Shown: positions 47,091 to 60,156, counted from the first letter of the stretch. The stretch: 64,000 nt of DNA from Coptis chinensis (GCA_015680905.1 CM027377.1:12176501-12240500), one strand, 5' to 3'. The notes: a model not told the origin generated them from the sequence alone. Numbers and translations are program-made.

Positions 47091-47724
47091 ACAGATGAAA
47101 TGTACTAGACATTTGACAAGTACTTTTCAGAGTTTCAGGTGAGTTTGCTGGACATTCCTCAATTCAGCTTTATTGTCCTTTCTCCTTTGTGACCTTGGAG
47201 TCTTTGGACATGGGCTTTTGTAAAGCCCAAAAACTTGGATATATATAAAATTATAAACTCATATATAAAATTTTCACAAAGATTTCGTGTTACTTTATTT
47301 GGTCTTTTGATATTTTTAGTTCGATTATTACTTCGATAGGAGAAATTATCAATATATTTAAATAGATTGATATATATGTACAGGGGGCGCCACAGAATAG
47401 GACTATAGGAGCGCTATCGTACTGTCGTACAGGCCACTGCATGTAACTATACAAGGGTTGGACCATATAATGTCACCGTTATTTTGGGTTTTAATAAAGC
47501 ACCAGATTGGTCTATTGGAGGTGGTTTTATGCTTGCATAGTTGCATGGCATGGTAATGGAGAATTGGCAATTGAAGTCGGAAAATAAGTTGTGAACCATG
47601 AAAATGGGACCCCAAATGGAAGACTAATGTGTACTTTTGTCTGATGAAAACTAGACATATATATAGGCAACTGTTTTAGGATCAATACTCTTGGATGTAA
47701 TGCATCAAGAACACTATAACCTAG
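47091..47724. other. PPR upstream region and unique sequence
   Basis: The first 250 bp are the 5' flank of the PPR gene (leftward reading). They contain TATATATAAAATT near 47240-47272, which on the minus strand could provide TATA-like sequence. The remainder shows no gene or repeat that I recognise. Confidence 0.35.
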
Positions 47725-48109
47725 TTTTCGAACCCGTCCTACGAACGGGTGTCTTTATATTAAATTATTCTAAAAAAATATTAGCAACTATGCATATATG
47801 CATAGTTAGTTAGCTATGTATAGCTATGAAATATGAAAATTATATTAATCACTCATTTAAATTTCTTGCACCACTCTCTATAAAATGAAGCACTATATCT
47901 TGATAAAACCTATCGACTTCTTTTTATTGTTAGGTTTAATAATAGAAGTTTCATTGAAATTTTGTGAGAATACCAAATGTGGCGAAAATAATATTGAAGT
48001 TACTTAAAGAGCAAGACATTTCCAATCATAATAAAAGAATTATGATAAACACTACTTATAATACAAAACTATATTTGTCAAGACATTCTCCCTACATGTA
48101 ATACAAACA
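47725..48109. repeat. Leader of duplicated minisatellite structure, copy 1
   Basis: It has an inverted repeat ACCCGTCCTACGAACGGGT at 47732-47750, then AT-rich sequence with TGATAAAACC and AATAATAGAAGTTT. The same order recurs at 49712-50044. The short inverted repeat near an end recalls some plant Helitrons, but the diagnostic ends are not visible. Confidence 0.65.
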
Positions 48110-49520
48110 TGTTTTAGGGTTATTAGTTCAATACATATGCATCAAGTTTCTGATTTTCCATTAATTATTCTTTTTTTTGTTAGTTCAATGTAGTACGTTC
48201 CATCCAGTTTTCAATTTCTCATTAATTATTTGTTGAGATTAGTTCAATGCAATAATTGCATCAAGTTTTCGATTTTCCGTTAATTATTATTTGATGTTAG
48301 TTCAGTGCAATTGCATCCACTTTATAATTTCTCATTTGTTATTCATTAAGGTTAATTCAGTACAGTTGCATCCAGTTTTCGATGTTTCGTTAATTAGTCT
48401 TTTAGATTAGTTCATTGCATTTGCATCCAGGTTCTAATTTCCTATTAATTACTCTTTAAGGTTAGTTCAATACATCTGCAACCAATTTTTGATTTCCCGT
48501 TAATTATTTTTCTAGGTTAGTTCTATAGTTTACAATTTATAGTTATTTATACTTTGAGGTCAGTGTGATACAGTTACATCCGACTTTCGATTTCCACTTA
48601 ACTATTATTTAAGGTTATTTTAATGCATTTGCATCAAATTTCTGATTTCCCGTTAGTTAATCTTTTATTTTAGTTTAATACAGTTGTATCCAGTTTCTGA
48701 TTTTCAGTTAATTATTCTTTGAGGTTAGTTCAATACAGTTGCATCCAATTTTCGTTTTTATGTTAATTGTTATTTGAGGTTAGTTCAATGTTTTTGCATC
48801 AAGTTTTCGATTTTCTGTTAATTATTTTTTGAGGTTAGTTCATTTTTTGAGGTTAGTTCAATGCAGTTACATCAAATTTATAATTTCCCGTTAATTATTC
48901 ATTTAGGTTAGTTCAGTGCAGTTTCATCCATTTTTCAATGTTTCGTTACTTAATATTTGAGATTAGTTCATTATATTTGCATCCAATTTTTGATTTCCCA
49001 TTAATAACTCTTTAAGGTTAGTTCAATACATCTGCATCTAGTTTATGATTATTTATGTTTTGAGGTTAGTTCGCTGCAATTACATCCGATTTTTTATTTC
49101 CCGTTAACTATTATTTGAAGTTATTTCAATGCATTTGTATTTAGTTTCTGATTTCCCACCAAGTATTCTATGGGGTTAGTTCAATGCAGTTATATTCGGT
49201 TTTTTATTTTTTTTGTTAATTATTTTTTGAGTTTAGTTCAATGCATTTGCATCCAGTTTCCCATTAGCTATTATTTGAAGTTTGTTTGATGTATTTGCAT
49301 ACGATTTTCAATTTCCCGTTAAATATTTTTCAAGGATTTGCATCTAATTTCTAATTTCCCGTTAGTTATTATCTAACGTTAATTTAATGCAATTGGATCC
49401 AGTTTCCGATTTCTAGTTAATTACTTTTTGAGTTTAGTTTATTGCATTTGTATAAAGTTTCCAATTTTCCATTAATTACTCTTTGAGCTCAGTTATGTAT
49501 TTGAATCCAGTTTCCGATTT
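48110..49520. repeat. 55-bp minisatellite array 1
   Basis: About 25 diverged copies of a unit of about 55 bp, roughly GGTTAGTTCAATGCATTTGC followed by ATCCAGTTTCCGATTTCCCG and TTAATTATTCTTTGA. Spacing varies between about 52 and 60 bp. There is no open frame of note. Confidence 0.9.
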
Positions 49521-49711
49521 TCTTTTAATTATCCAATGTAGTATGTAATACCAACTTCTACTGATCCATCTGTAATGTCATTGCAAACATGACATAAAAA
49601 TTAAATTATGCTTGATTTACTATGTGGGATCATCAAAGATTATCCAGTTCCCAATTTTTCGTCAATTATTATTTAAATTATATGCATGACTCACTATGTG
49701 GAATCTTCAAA
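49521..49711. repeat. Spacer with a short duplication
   Basis: A segment of about 30 bp containing ACTATGTGG and CAAAGATTATC occurs twice (about 49618 and 49690). This spacer separates array 1 from the second leader. Confidence 0.6.
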
Positions 49712-50044
49712 GATTATCTACGAATGGGTGTTGTTATATTAATTATTCTGAAAAATATTTGCAAATATACAGAACTATTATATATTAATATTATATTGAT
49801 CACTCATCCAAATTTTTTATAATGTGAAAATCTCACTCTCCATTAAAAAAAAACTCACTTTTGATAAAACCCTTCAATTCAACTTTATTTTGTTGTTTAA
49901 TAATAGAAGTTTGATTGAAGTTTTGTAAGATCCGAAGTTCATATATATTGAAGCTACTTGAATAGCAAGGAGTTCTCAATCATATGGAAAGAGATAAACA
50001 TCATTTTAAATGCAAAACTGTACTTATCGAGACATTCTCACAAC
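49712..50044. repeat. Leader of duplicated minisatellite structure, copy 2
   Basis: Diverged copy of 47725-48109: CTACGAATGGGTG, then AATAATAGAAGTTTGATTGA, then GAGACATTCTC. The first half of the inverted repeat is not preserved. Confidence 0.7.
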
Positions 50045-50945
50045 ATATAACCTAACTATATTTTGAGGTTAGTTCAATGCATTTACATCCAATTTCTAAT
50101 TTTCCGTTATTTATATTTTGAGGCTAGTTCAATGCAAGTGCATCCGATTTCTGATTCTCGTTATTTAGTTTTTGAGGTTAGTTCAATACAGCTGCATCCA
50201 GTTTCCAATTTCCTATTAATTATTTCGTTGAAGTCAGTTCAATACATTTGCATCAAGTTTCTGATTTCCCATTAATTATTATGTGAGATTAGTTTAATGC
50301 ATTTGCATCCAGTTTTCGATTTCTCGTTTATTATTTGATAAGGTTGCATTTACATCTAGTTTTTGATTTCCTGTTAACTATTGTTTGAAGTTAGTTCAAT
50401 GAATTTGCATCCAGTTTCCGATTTTCCATTAATTATTATTGAGATTAGTTCAATGTATTTGCATCAAGTTTATTTTTTGAGATTAGTTCAGTGCAGTTGC
50501 ATCCGGTTTCCGATTTTCCGTTAATTTTTCTTTAAGATTAGTTCTACGCATTTGCATCATGTTTCAAATTTATAATTAATTTTTCTTTGAGATTAGTTCA
50601 ATGGAGTTGCATCTAATTTCCGATTTCCCATTAATTAAATATTTTAGGGTTAATTCAATGTATTTGCATCCAATTTTCGATTTTCCGACAATTATTTTTT
50701 TATGTTAGTTTGATGTATTTGCATATAAGTTTTGATTTTCCAATAATTATTCTTTGAGGTTAGTTTAATGCAGTTGTATCCATATTCTTATTTTCTATTA
50801 ATTACTTTTTAAGATTAGTTTAATACTTGTATTTGCATCCAGTTTCCGATTTCATGTTAAATATTATTTGAGGTTTAGTTTGATGCATTTGTATCCAGTT
50901 TTCGGTTCCCCATTAATTATTTTTTGATGTTATTTTCATTCAGTT
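50045..50945. repeat. 55-bp minisatellite array 2
   Basis: About 16 copies of the same 55-bp unit as array 1 in the same orientation. Many copies contain ATTTGCATC. Confidence 0.9.
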
Positions 50946-51194
50946 TTATATATATTTTAAAATATTTGTTATTATTGTTTTTCCGTTATTTTTTTTTTTT
51001 TTCTATTATATATTTTGTGATGTTATTTTGTGTATAATTTATTTTTTCACATGTAATTTGTTTTGATTTGGTATATAATTTATTTAAATCCAATGTCCAC
51101 TTTAACTTAATCTCATTATTCCGCTGAATATATAACATTATAGAGTTGAAAATTTATATTATAGTGTTGAAAAATTATAAATTCATAAATTTAA
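50946..51194. other. AT-rich spacer
   Basis: Very T- and A-rich sequence with TATATATTTTAAAATATTTG. No gene or defined repeat is recognised. Confidence 0.4.
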
Positions 51195-53255
51195 TTGGAA
51201 TATGTCATAATTATTGTGGCAAAATTGTGATTTTTGGAATCCTTAACTATGAATAAATGTCTAAATCTCACAGTGGATGGATGGTAGGGGTGGGCAATGG
51301 GCCGGGTCGGACTAGCCTAAACATTTAAAGTCCTTCAAATATTAGGGCGGGTCGGCCCGCCCTAAAGTCAAAGATAGGGTCGGTCGGGGTCAGGTCACAA
51401 GTCTAAACCTCAAGCCCCCTTACCCTACCTAAAGCCCTCTTTAAAAGGCTTTAGGGCGGGGCCTTTATATTTTATTTTTTTTTTTACTACATCGGTTTTA
51501 AAACTCATTTATATTACAAAAATGTACAATAATCTACAAACTCAAAGTCCAACCAATCTAGTAATAATCATGTATAAGTCCAAAATTTAAAATGCACATC
51601 CACAATCTAATGAACTAAAGTACATCGAGAGTTCGGAATTTGTTATTCCTTGTACTCAAACCTCACTAAAATTACATTTTAAATTGAAATACATAGACAA
51701 ATAATTATATTATCATTTTAAAGGAATAAGTAATAGATATAAAGAAGAAAAACATAATAGTTTTTTGTTGTTAAACTATTTGTAATTCATTTATTTCTAT
51801 AATAGATTCAAACAAATATAATATTACATTTCTTCTAATTTAAAAGTGATTCAAGCTCTGTATATGGAAATAAAAATATTGGCTTTTGAACAAGTGATAG
51901 AGAAAGGTTTGAGATTACAAATGTCATTTTTCCGACAAAGGTTGTTTTTGGTTTTATGTTACAAATGTCCGCTCAGTATTTTTGCTTTAATGGTGTGGAA
52001 TGAAATCTTTAGTTTTAGACTTGGCTTGGATGTGAATAAAAATATAATTTATAAGAAATAAGTGAGAAAAGAAATTAAAATAATAAATTATGGACTTTGA
52101 CTTGATGATCAAAGGAATAAAAAGTCTTATTTTTATTAGGCTAGTGCTCATTTGTTCTTCATGGTACATTAAGTTGACAAATTTTTGTTATATAAGACAA
52201 GTTATTGGAAGTACCCTTGGGTGTAAGTGATAAATTACAAAAACAATGTTATTTTAATTGAAAATATTTAACAAATAGTTGGACAATTATGATATGTGTA
52301 TTTATAGTGAAAGTGTGAAACAGGGGGGCGGTTAGGGGCTTGGTTAGGGTCGGGCTATGTGTTTTAGAATCTTAGCCCCAGCCTACTAGAAGGCATTAGG
52401 GGTAGCCGGCCGCCCGCCCCCTAAACTCTGTGGAGGGCTTTAGTTGTGAGGGCTTTATAGGGCTTAGGGTCGGGTCGGTCGGCAGGGTTAGGGTCGTTAG
52501 GGCCAAATTCCCAACCCTAGTGGATGGCGCATCAAATCAAAAGGCTTTTAGGAAAATCGTTTTCGGTAAAAACTATTGTTTTTAGCAATTTAATTGTTTG
52601 TCTCATATTTTTTTTTTCGTAATTAGCTATATTGTTTAGGAAAAATTGGAGACTCTATGAAACTCTAGATGAGATTTTTTTTTTCGTATTTAGCTATAGT
52701 GTTTAGGAAAAGTTAGAGACTCTATGAAACTCTAAATATGATTGTTTCCTTATTTATATCATACTTTTTTTATAATTAGTAATAGAGTTAAGAAAAAACT
52801 GGAGTCTCTCCGAGTGCTCAAAAAATAGATTGGTGAGGGTATAACTATAATATATATCTAAGGAATTGGAATATGTCGTAATTATTGTGGTCAGAATTGG
52901 AATTTTTGGAATCCTTAACTATGAATAAATGTCTAAATCCCACAGTGGATGGCGCATCAAATCGAAAGGGTTTTAGGAAAATCATATTCGGTGGAAACTA
53001 TTGTTTTTAGCAATTTAGTTTTTTGTCTCATTTTTTTTTCCCCTTAATTAGCTATATTGTTTAGGAAAAGTTGGAGACTCTGTGAAACTCTAGATGAGGT
53101 TGTTTTTTAATTAACTATAATGTGTTTAGGAAAAGTTAGAGACTCTGTGAAACTCTTGGGATTGTTTCCTTATTTATATCCTACTTTTTTATAATTAATA
53201 ATAGAGTTTAGAAAAAACTGAAGTCTTTGCGAGTGCTCCAAAAATAGATCGGTGA
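51195..53255. repeat. Tandem duplication of ~0.4 kb, first copy split by hAT
   Basis: Copy 1 is 51195-51280 plus 52520-52866; copy 2 is 52867-53255. They share ATTGGAATATGTC, CCTTAACTATGAATAAATG and TGGATGGCGCATCAAATC. Each copy also holds an internal repeat of GTTTAGGAAAAGTTAGAGAC. Copy 2 provides the empty site for the hAT element. Confidence 0.85.
51285..52519. mobile_element. hAT-superfamily non-autonomous element
   Basis: The ends are TAGGGGTGGGCAATGGGCC on the left and the inverse-like GGCCAAATTCCCAACCCTA on the right. GTGGATGG flanks both sides (51273-51280 and 52520-52527), the left side having four extra bases ATGG before the element. The subterminal regions are rich in AGGGCTT and GGGTCGG motifs on one strand and their inverse on the other. 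No transposase is recognisable in the AT-rich centre. Confidence 0.85.
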
Positions 53256-53258
<3 letters not shown>

Positions 53259-53343
<85 letters not shown>

Positions 53344-53353
53344 ATATATATAT
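53259..53353. repeat. (TA)n microsatellite 1
   Basis: Almost pure TA for about 95 bp, directly after copy 2 of the tandem duplication. Confidence 0.95.
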
Positions 53354-53459
53354 CATTATAAAAAGTAGGATATAATGATAAAGATAAATATTTGTTTCCT
53401 ATTTTATCTCATACTTTTTCTTAATTTTGACACGTGGACACCCTAGAAATACTTTTTCA

Positions 53460-54345
53460 ATTGAAGATGATAGAGCTATAATATATATATACACCCTATA
53501 TTAGAGCTCTAATATATATATATATAGCTTATAGGCCCGTGCATATATGCAGAGCTCTTTGATAATATTTAGATTTTTATAGAAAATACTACCATTTTAA
53601 ATCCGAACAAATTATTTTTAATTAAGTTTAAAAACCCGTTTTTTCAATTGGGAGAGATATTCTGTTTTAATATGAGAAGGATTCCCACTTTTTTAAAAGT
53701 GCTATTTGTTTTAATAGGAGAATAATTCCCGTTATAATAGGAGAGAAATTCTCATTGTAAAAAATGATTTGTTTTCAAATAGGAGAGAAGTTTATGTTTT
53801 AATAGGAGATGACCTAGAATTTTAATAGAGCTCTAAAAATACCCCCCTTGTGGGAGCTTCATGTTCACAATCATAACTATATACATATAAAAAATTTCAA
53901 ACAAATCGTGATTCCCGTTTTAGTCGCTAACCTATTGTAATTTCATAACAAATCGTTTTAATTAAGTTTTAAAACCCGTTTTAATTTTCTAACAAATTAT
54001 TTTAATTAAGTTTTATAAACCCATTTTTTAACCCCGTTTTAATAGTTGACTTAATTTAGAAATATAATTTCCGTTTTAATAGGATAATGATTTTCGTTTT
54101 AATTAGATATGCTATATTTTTCCTTTTCAATAGGGAAGTTTTAATAGGAAAAAGATTACCATTTTAATTAGAAGTGTTATAATTTCTTTTTTCTAATAGA
54201 GGAGGAATTTTTGTTTTAATAGGAAATTGAGTCCCGTTTTAATAGGAGATGATGATGTGGAATTTTAATAGAGTTCGAAAAATACCCTTTGTAGGAGCTT
54301 TAATATTAAGATATAGATATATATATATATATTAAAGCTCTAATA
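53460..54345. repeat. Degenerate TTTTAATAGGAG repeats, duplicated block
   Basis: TTTTAATAGGAGA-type words recur more than a dozen times. A larger pair is seen at 53810-53865 and 54250-54303 (GAATTTTAATAGAG, then AAAATACCC, then GGAGCTT). Near 53537, GGCCCGTGCATATATGCA may mark the end of an element. No coding sequence is recognised. Confidence 0.6.
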
Positions 54346-54349
54346 TATC

Positions 54350-54351
<2 letters not shown>

Positions 54352-54417
<66 letters not shown>
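54352..54417. repeat. (TA)n microsatellite 2
   Basis: TA repeat of about 65 bp at the end of the TTTTAATAGGAG block. Confidence 0.95.
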
Positions 54418-54421
<4 letters not shown>

Positions 54422-54429
54422 ATATATAT

Positions 54430-56485
54430 TAATTCGTATATTCACCTAGCAGATTTTATTGCTTAATCGTCATGACATATGGTCGCAAGTGCCTACTGTG
54501 TAACCAAGTAATTCTGGTACAGGGTTACAAACCTAGTCATTGTTACGTACTCGAATGCTGCACGGCAGTTCAAATGATGCCACACTGCCCGTATCAAGAA
54601 TGGAATATGTCTGTGTTTATTGTGTTAAAGAAACGTCTGTAGTCAGATGATCTGGCCGACACTTTTGTCCTTAGGCAAGAATTCCTGAATTGACAAACCG
54701 AAGAGTCGAGATTTAATCGTTCTAAGGCTGATACTCCTGATAGGCTGAGAGTTGGAATATAATGTGTGTGAAAATGATGAGACCAGGCGACCAGCTACTA
54801 CGGAGTGAGATTTGGCATATCTAAAGAACCAAAATAAAAAAATTATGTTGGAACATAAAAAAGATGAGAGCTGCATATGACTTGCTACTTGCTAGGAAAC
54901 TGAGGACGTACATGATTGAAGAAAATGGTGAAAGGTAGGCAAGTTTGTATAAGGTGTAGGTGTATAAAGGTAATAATTGGGTGTGCATTACATGTGTAGA
55001 AAATTTAGGAAGAATGATGTTGTGATTGAATTTGAATAATCGAACTGACTACGTATCTAGTTTTTCGGAGAACTAGAATCAAATCAGTTCGTAGTTCATA
55101 TTAGAATTTGGTGATCGAATGATCGATGGCGAATGGAGAAGATGGAGAATGGAGAAGAAGCATAAAATTCTCCCCTCTTTTGTTAGAGAGTGAAGAGAAA
55201 TATATAGAATTTCCTCCCCCCTTTGGTGCTCCATTCATATCAATTGAATGAGATCCACTTTTGGTTCTCCATTCATTGATGATATTTAGTATTGCATTAA
55301 TAGTTATGCATGTATTCATGTTCATTTTGTAACCATTTGGTAACTCATGACTTTTGAGATGACAAATTGAAATGATCCAATAAGTTAGTCTCAAGTTATG
55401 ATTAATAGCGATAGGGAGAGAGCTAGGAATCTGACCTAGGGGGTGAGTGTATACGCATAATCAAAATACAAGGTCGGTCGAATCTGACCTAGGGGAGTGC
55501 TTATACTATTTCAGAAAATGAAATAGTATGAAGCGTGTTTACCACTTTGACCATGTAATTAACAAGGGATAACAAAACTTATTAGTAGATGAAGTAATAA
55601 AACATTCAAATTATGAACATACCTCTCGAAAAGGAACAATTAAGGCAGACTAGGATAAAACAAAGGCTTGACCACTTTAAGGCCCCACAGTTATTTATAT
55701 AGACTGTTTTAATAGGTCTATTCCATATATTACGTGCACTCTGAGCTCTTTCGTCTCCAAAAAACTTAACCAATTCATTGAATTGAATCGTTTAATACCA
55801 GGGTTTTAAAATGTTTACATCTTCTTCTAACATCATTTCTTGACTGCTTTCCATCAGAATTAGCAAAATTTTGCTGTGAATTGAAATAAATTGGTTTAAG
55901 AAGTTATGGAATGATTAAAACGATCGATTTCCCTCATATTTTTTTTTCAAAACTCATAATGGTAAAGTGAATAGTAAAGACAGAATGAGACCTTATTAAA
56001 GAAAGGGTACAAATAAATAATATAATAAAGCTTTAGTTTTTTATATTTGGAGAGAACAAGTAAGCCATGACTTTGCAATGATTTTTTGCCCTCGACTTAA
56101 TTGTGTGTTACTTGACTTCTATTATCGGTCCGTCCCTTTATATTCTCTAAAAGTAAGAGTAGATTAATGATAAAATACTTGAGTTTGATATGACGCTCCT
56201 ACACGGCTACACCTATTATAAGAAGACTATGTTGTGGTTTCACGTCATACTCAAATTTTTTGAGAGGGAGGGGCGGGTGAACCTCTATATATTCAAAAAA
56301 AATTGTACTAATAATACATAGAACATAATAGTTATTCAAAATCTCTGGAGGAGCCCCTGTCTCCATCTATGAATGGCGATGACACATGTCGCAAATATAT
56401 TTATGACAATATATGTCTCTCACAATATGAAGGTTTGAGTTTTGACATGTACGTTTTAGGAAATGCCCTCAAGAAAAAGGATAGA
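54430..56485. other. Intergenic region, nothing recognised
   Basis: No frame over 100 codons and no recognised domain. A 20-bp phrase containing AATCTGACCTAGGGG occurs twice (about 55428 and 55480). The stretch around 55040-55200 has the look of a decayed retrotransposon terminal repeat, but I found no matching partner or primer-binding site. Confidence 0.35.
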
Positions 56486-56490
56486 ACTAA

Positions 56491-56653
56491 AACACATGGC
56501 CCAGCACAAAAAAAACGTCCGAAGTCGACTGTGATTGGTTGGTAAAAATAAAATAACAACTCAAACTCTCTCTCTCTCCTCTCTCCTGTTTTCTCTCTCT
56601 ACACCAGCCAATCACAGTCGACTTCGGATGGTTTTTTTGCTGGCCATGTGGTG
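56491..56653. mobile_element. Fold-back MITE
   Basis: Two arms of about 50 bp are inverse copies: CCGAAGTCGACTGTGATTGG on the left (56519-56538) and CCAATCACAGTCGACTTCGG on the right, with ACACATGG and CCATGTGG at the outer ends. About 60 bp rich in CTCTCTCT forms the loop. No gene and no clear target duplication. Confidence 0.8.
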
Positions 56654-56659
56654 TAGTCA

Positions 56660-59600
56660 CCCCCAACAAAAACTTAAATAATTTTTGTCCTGTTGATAGG
56701 TATTGTTGAGCACACCTGTGTGTCGCACTGTCGCCAATGTTATTCGTAATTAGTTGGAAATTAAGTAAAAATCTCAGTTAGAAACTTTTGTACACGAGGG
56801 GCCCAAGGGTACATATGTTGTACGCTTTTCGTATAACGTACAGGTTATTGTTCTGTTGCCACCATTCAATTCAGTATAGTACTATAGTGTCCTATCCTAA
56901 AGTCCTAATTTGAATTGGTCTATAAGAATGAATCAAGTTTTATTATAATTGATTTTAAAGTTCGGATAGGCTAGGTGGTAAGCTGCTTTCGAATTGCAAA
57001 TCAATGACAAATGGCATGACTTGAATGTGATAACGAATTTGAATATATCACTATGTTCAACAGTGACTGCACACTGGCGAATAAGATATATCTCGATGAT
57101 GCTAAACAGAATATTCAAAACAAGTTGTGATTCAGAAATCAACTAATGAATAACAACTTTCTCACAAACTCATTTGTCAGCATGTTCTGTGTGTGTTTCC
57201 TATGCAATTTCCATGCCTTGGTCTAACCTATTTTTGTATGATTAGGCGATGAAAGTGATTGTTATACAGATATATAAGAGCGGAGAAAAAAGGTTTATTG
57301 AAATTTAAAGTTAGTTAACTAGATGGTGGTTCTTTCTCTTTCTTAAGAGGTAATCAATGATTTTGGATTAGGATTCTCTATTACTCAGAAGATGCCAATA
57401 TATGGAATGCTGATCACAATATCGCACGTATAGAATTAGTCATTTGCAACACCTACATGCATCATTAAAAAAGTTGACAATGCCAGCATGATCAATTGAT
57501 TAGAACTTACCTCTTGTTACTCTGTTTCAGTCAAAATACGGTTTTGTTCAAGGGTTTGACATAGGCAGGTATCAAATGGCTAGCCTGGAACCTCACTTGT
57601 GTGGACTGATGAAGGCCTAGTTGGGACTTGGAGGACCAACGCCTTGCCCATCCATCAACCCTCCCAAAGGGCTTCAATGTAACGTATTTAATTATTCAAT
57701 ACTGGCTATATTTGAAGTTTTGAACTCGTCAGTGCGAATATACATGTCAAATTAAATTACATAAACTCCAGTTCATTTCATTACATTCCTCTTTATTGGC
57801 GAGTAAACTTAGTCCTCGACTCCTCGCACATGATGGAGTGTACCTTCGTCGTCTTTTACTCTTTGAAGATGAACCTTCCTTAGTGCAGGCCTTCATCCCT
57901 CACACTCACTACAGTCATAATGTCAACCTGATAATCTGCCTGGATTGCCTCTCCGAGTCTCCATACACCATACATGCAAAACTAAGTTGCACACTTGCAC
58001 CAAAACACCAACTATAACTCAAAGCCCAAGCTACAAAACATGTCCACATGAGTATTGCTCCATCCAAGGTCTCCCCTTACACTGAGACGTCACCTAAAAT
58101 TACATCCAACTCTCTCTCTTCATCTGCCCCTAAAATTGGGGGGTCCTAAAATCAAACACCCTTCTCTCAGTTTACCTAGATAGTATCCTCTATTCGGTAT
58201 CCAAATATTCAATACAAGGTTTTCACCCTCAATTTCTACAAATATCATACCGTACCACTACCATGCATTATGTGTTTACTGCAAGTTTCTACAAAGATCT
58301 TCACTTTTTTCCTGCTGGTTTAGTGAATCTAGCTAACACATTAACACCATTCACAAAGAGAAAAGATTCTGGGTTTGGTCATTTTTAAAGATCAAATATT
58401 GTTTATTGTTTTTCGATGATGATATTTTGTATGTTGTTAGCCCATCAAGTATGGCCGGCAAGTTCACCATAGCAAAAATATGTTGATTCCATAGAAGAGT
58501 AATAATAACTAACAAGATCATATTAAATTGTAGCATGAATTCTACCAGCTGTTCCAGCCAAGAGTATAAGTTGGAATCTTGGATGACCGGGTTCAGCCAT
58601 TTTTATGGAATAAGATCTCACTCCATTTCATTTTCATGTCATGTGTAACACCATTTATGTCCCTTTTCCAGTTCCAGACGTCCAGTTCAGAATTTTTGCA
58701 AAAAATTATTTACTTTCCTTTTCAACATTAATTGATACAAATATAGAAATTAACTGCTGCCATGATTCTTTTCTAAAAATTAAAACATGAAATATATATT
58801 TGCTATAAAAATCCAGCTTGATTTTATTGGCAACGAAGATATGATAAGTGAACTTTGCTATTTGGTGGTGAGATTTTCCAAAGAAAGAAAAAGATAACAT
58901 AAAATGGGAAGGATCAAGGATCAGCAATTAAAACTGGACGTGCGCTCACTCGTTTATAACTTACTATCTTAGTTCGTTATTTTTAATTTAATCATATAAA
59001 AGATTCATAGGCTCATGAAGTGGGCTAAGATGATCTGATAACTGGGGCTTATTAAGTGGGCCTAATTGGCATGTTTTCTGACGTCGGTGATTAAAATTTA
59101 CAAATCTCGACGTGTCCAGTTCGGACAGACAATTTGTTGAACGCGTTTCGAACTCTTCTTGTGCCCATGTCATTGCTTTTACTTTTCTTCCATCACTTCT
59201 GTTATACACTAATTTTTTTTTAAGAACATCTGAAAATTCACACCAAGGAAACATATATTTTCTACAAAACACTGTAATTGACGTTGTCTTGCTAATTGCT
59301 ATTGGTGAAATGCAAATGTTAGTTTCAATCTATAAAATGTGACGAAGTCAACTATTTAGAGATTCTCAAATGCCTAATGTGCATTGACTAACTTCATTTG
59401 AAAGACTCTAGAATGCATAATATTTCCTATATACTCAATCAAAATTGTACTTATTCATATGTGTCATGTATGTGAAATTGTGAATACATAATTAAGAATG
59501 ATGTGCAAGCCACAATCGACAATGGATATTAGCGTGTAGCCTTTACACCCATTGTCAATGAATTCTAATTAACATAAATAGACTCTCATGTCTCGTATTA

Positions 59601-59860
59601 TTAGACTTTAATTATCTTAATTGCTTTCACATTGAGATCTGAATTCCACCAAGATATTGATGTGGAAATTACTTGAAAAAATATTGTTACCAACTTGGAA
59701 ACAAATATAAATTAAAATAAGAAAAATGAGATCTACAAGCAAAAAATAAAAATAAAAATAAAAATAAAAAAATAAAAAAGAGAACTCGTCTGACTCTGCC
59801 CGAAAGAAAAGAAAAACAAGGAAGCACCTCATATTTTTAGCTTTTCCAATTCAATGAAAA
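56660..59860. other. Intergenic region upstream of GAUT gene
   Basis: Only short frames, none with a recognised domain. A TTTAT/AAAAT microsatellite (AAAATAAAAATAAAAATAAA) lies at about 59745-59778. The last several hundred bases probably include the GAUT promoter, but I cannot single out a convincing TATA box. Confidence 0.35.
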
Positions 59861-59861
59861 A

Positions 59862-60156
59862 AGGCTTCTTCTTCTTCTTCTTCCTCATTCCCATTGATTG
59901 ATTGATGATCTGAGATTATATTATAACAATAATAAACCCAATGCTGTATTCAAACCCACCTCCACAATCAAGCCAACGATCTAATGTCTTCTTATAATAA
60001 TAAAAATACAATAACATTATTAATACTATTGTTATTATTACAGAAGAAGGAGAAGAAGAAGAATGGGATTGTTTCTTTTCTTGTTATTATTATTATAAGA
60101 ATAAGAACGAGTATAGTAATAGTAATAATAATCACGAAGGGGCAACGAAGAAAACG
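59862..60156 (+). promoter_or_regulatory. Candidate 5' leader with upstream ORFs
   Basis: A CTTCTTCTTCTTCTTC tract at about 59866-59885 looks like a pyrimidine-rich leader. Two upstream ATGs follow: an 18-codon ORF at 59941-59997 and a 66-codon ORF at 59984-60184 that overlaps the main GAUT start at 60157 in another frame. If both are in the mRNA they would be expected to reduce translation of the main ORF. A 5' intron ending at TATTATTACAG (about 60031-60041) could remove them. Confidence 0.4.

Noticed and set aside
48110..50945. ATTTGCAT in each 55-bp monomer as an octamer-type transcription factor site
   Set aside because: The octamer factors concerned are animal proteins; in AT-rich plant DNA the word most likely reflects shared ancestry of the monomers.
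54430..55600. Possible LTR retrotransposon terminal repeat
   Set aside because: No second copy, no TG/CA-bounded pair, no primer-binding site or polypurine tract and no coding domain were visible.
57796..58017. 73-codon plus-strand frame as a small gene
   Set aside because: No recognised motif, no homologue within the window and no supporting splice or leader signals.
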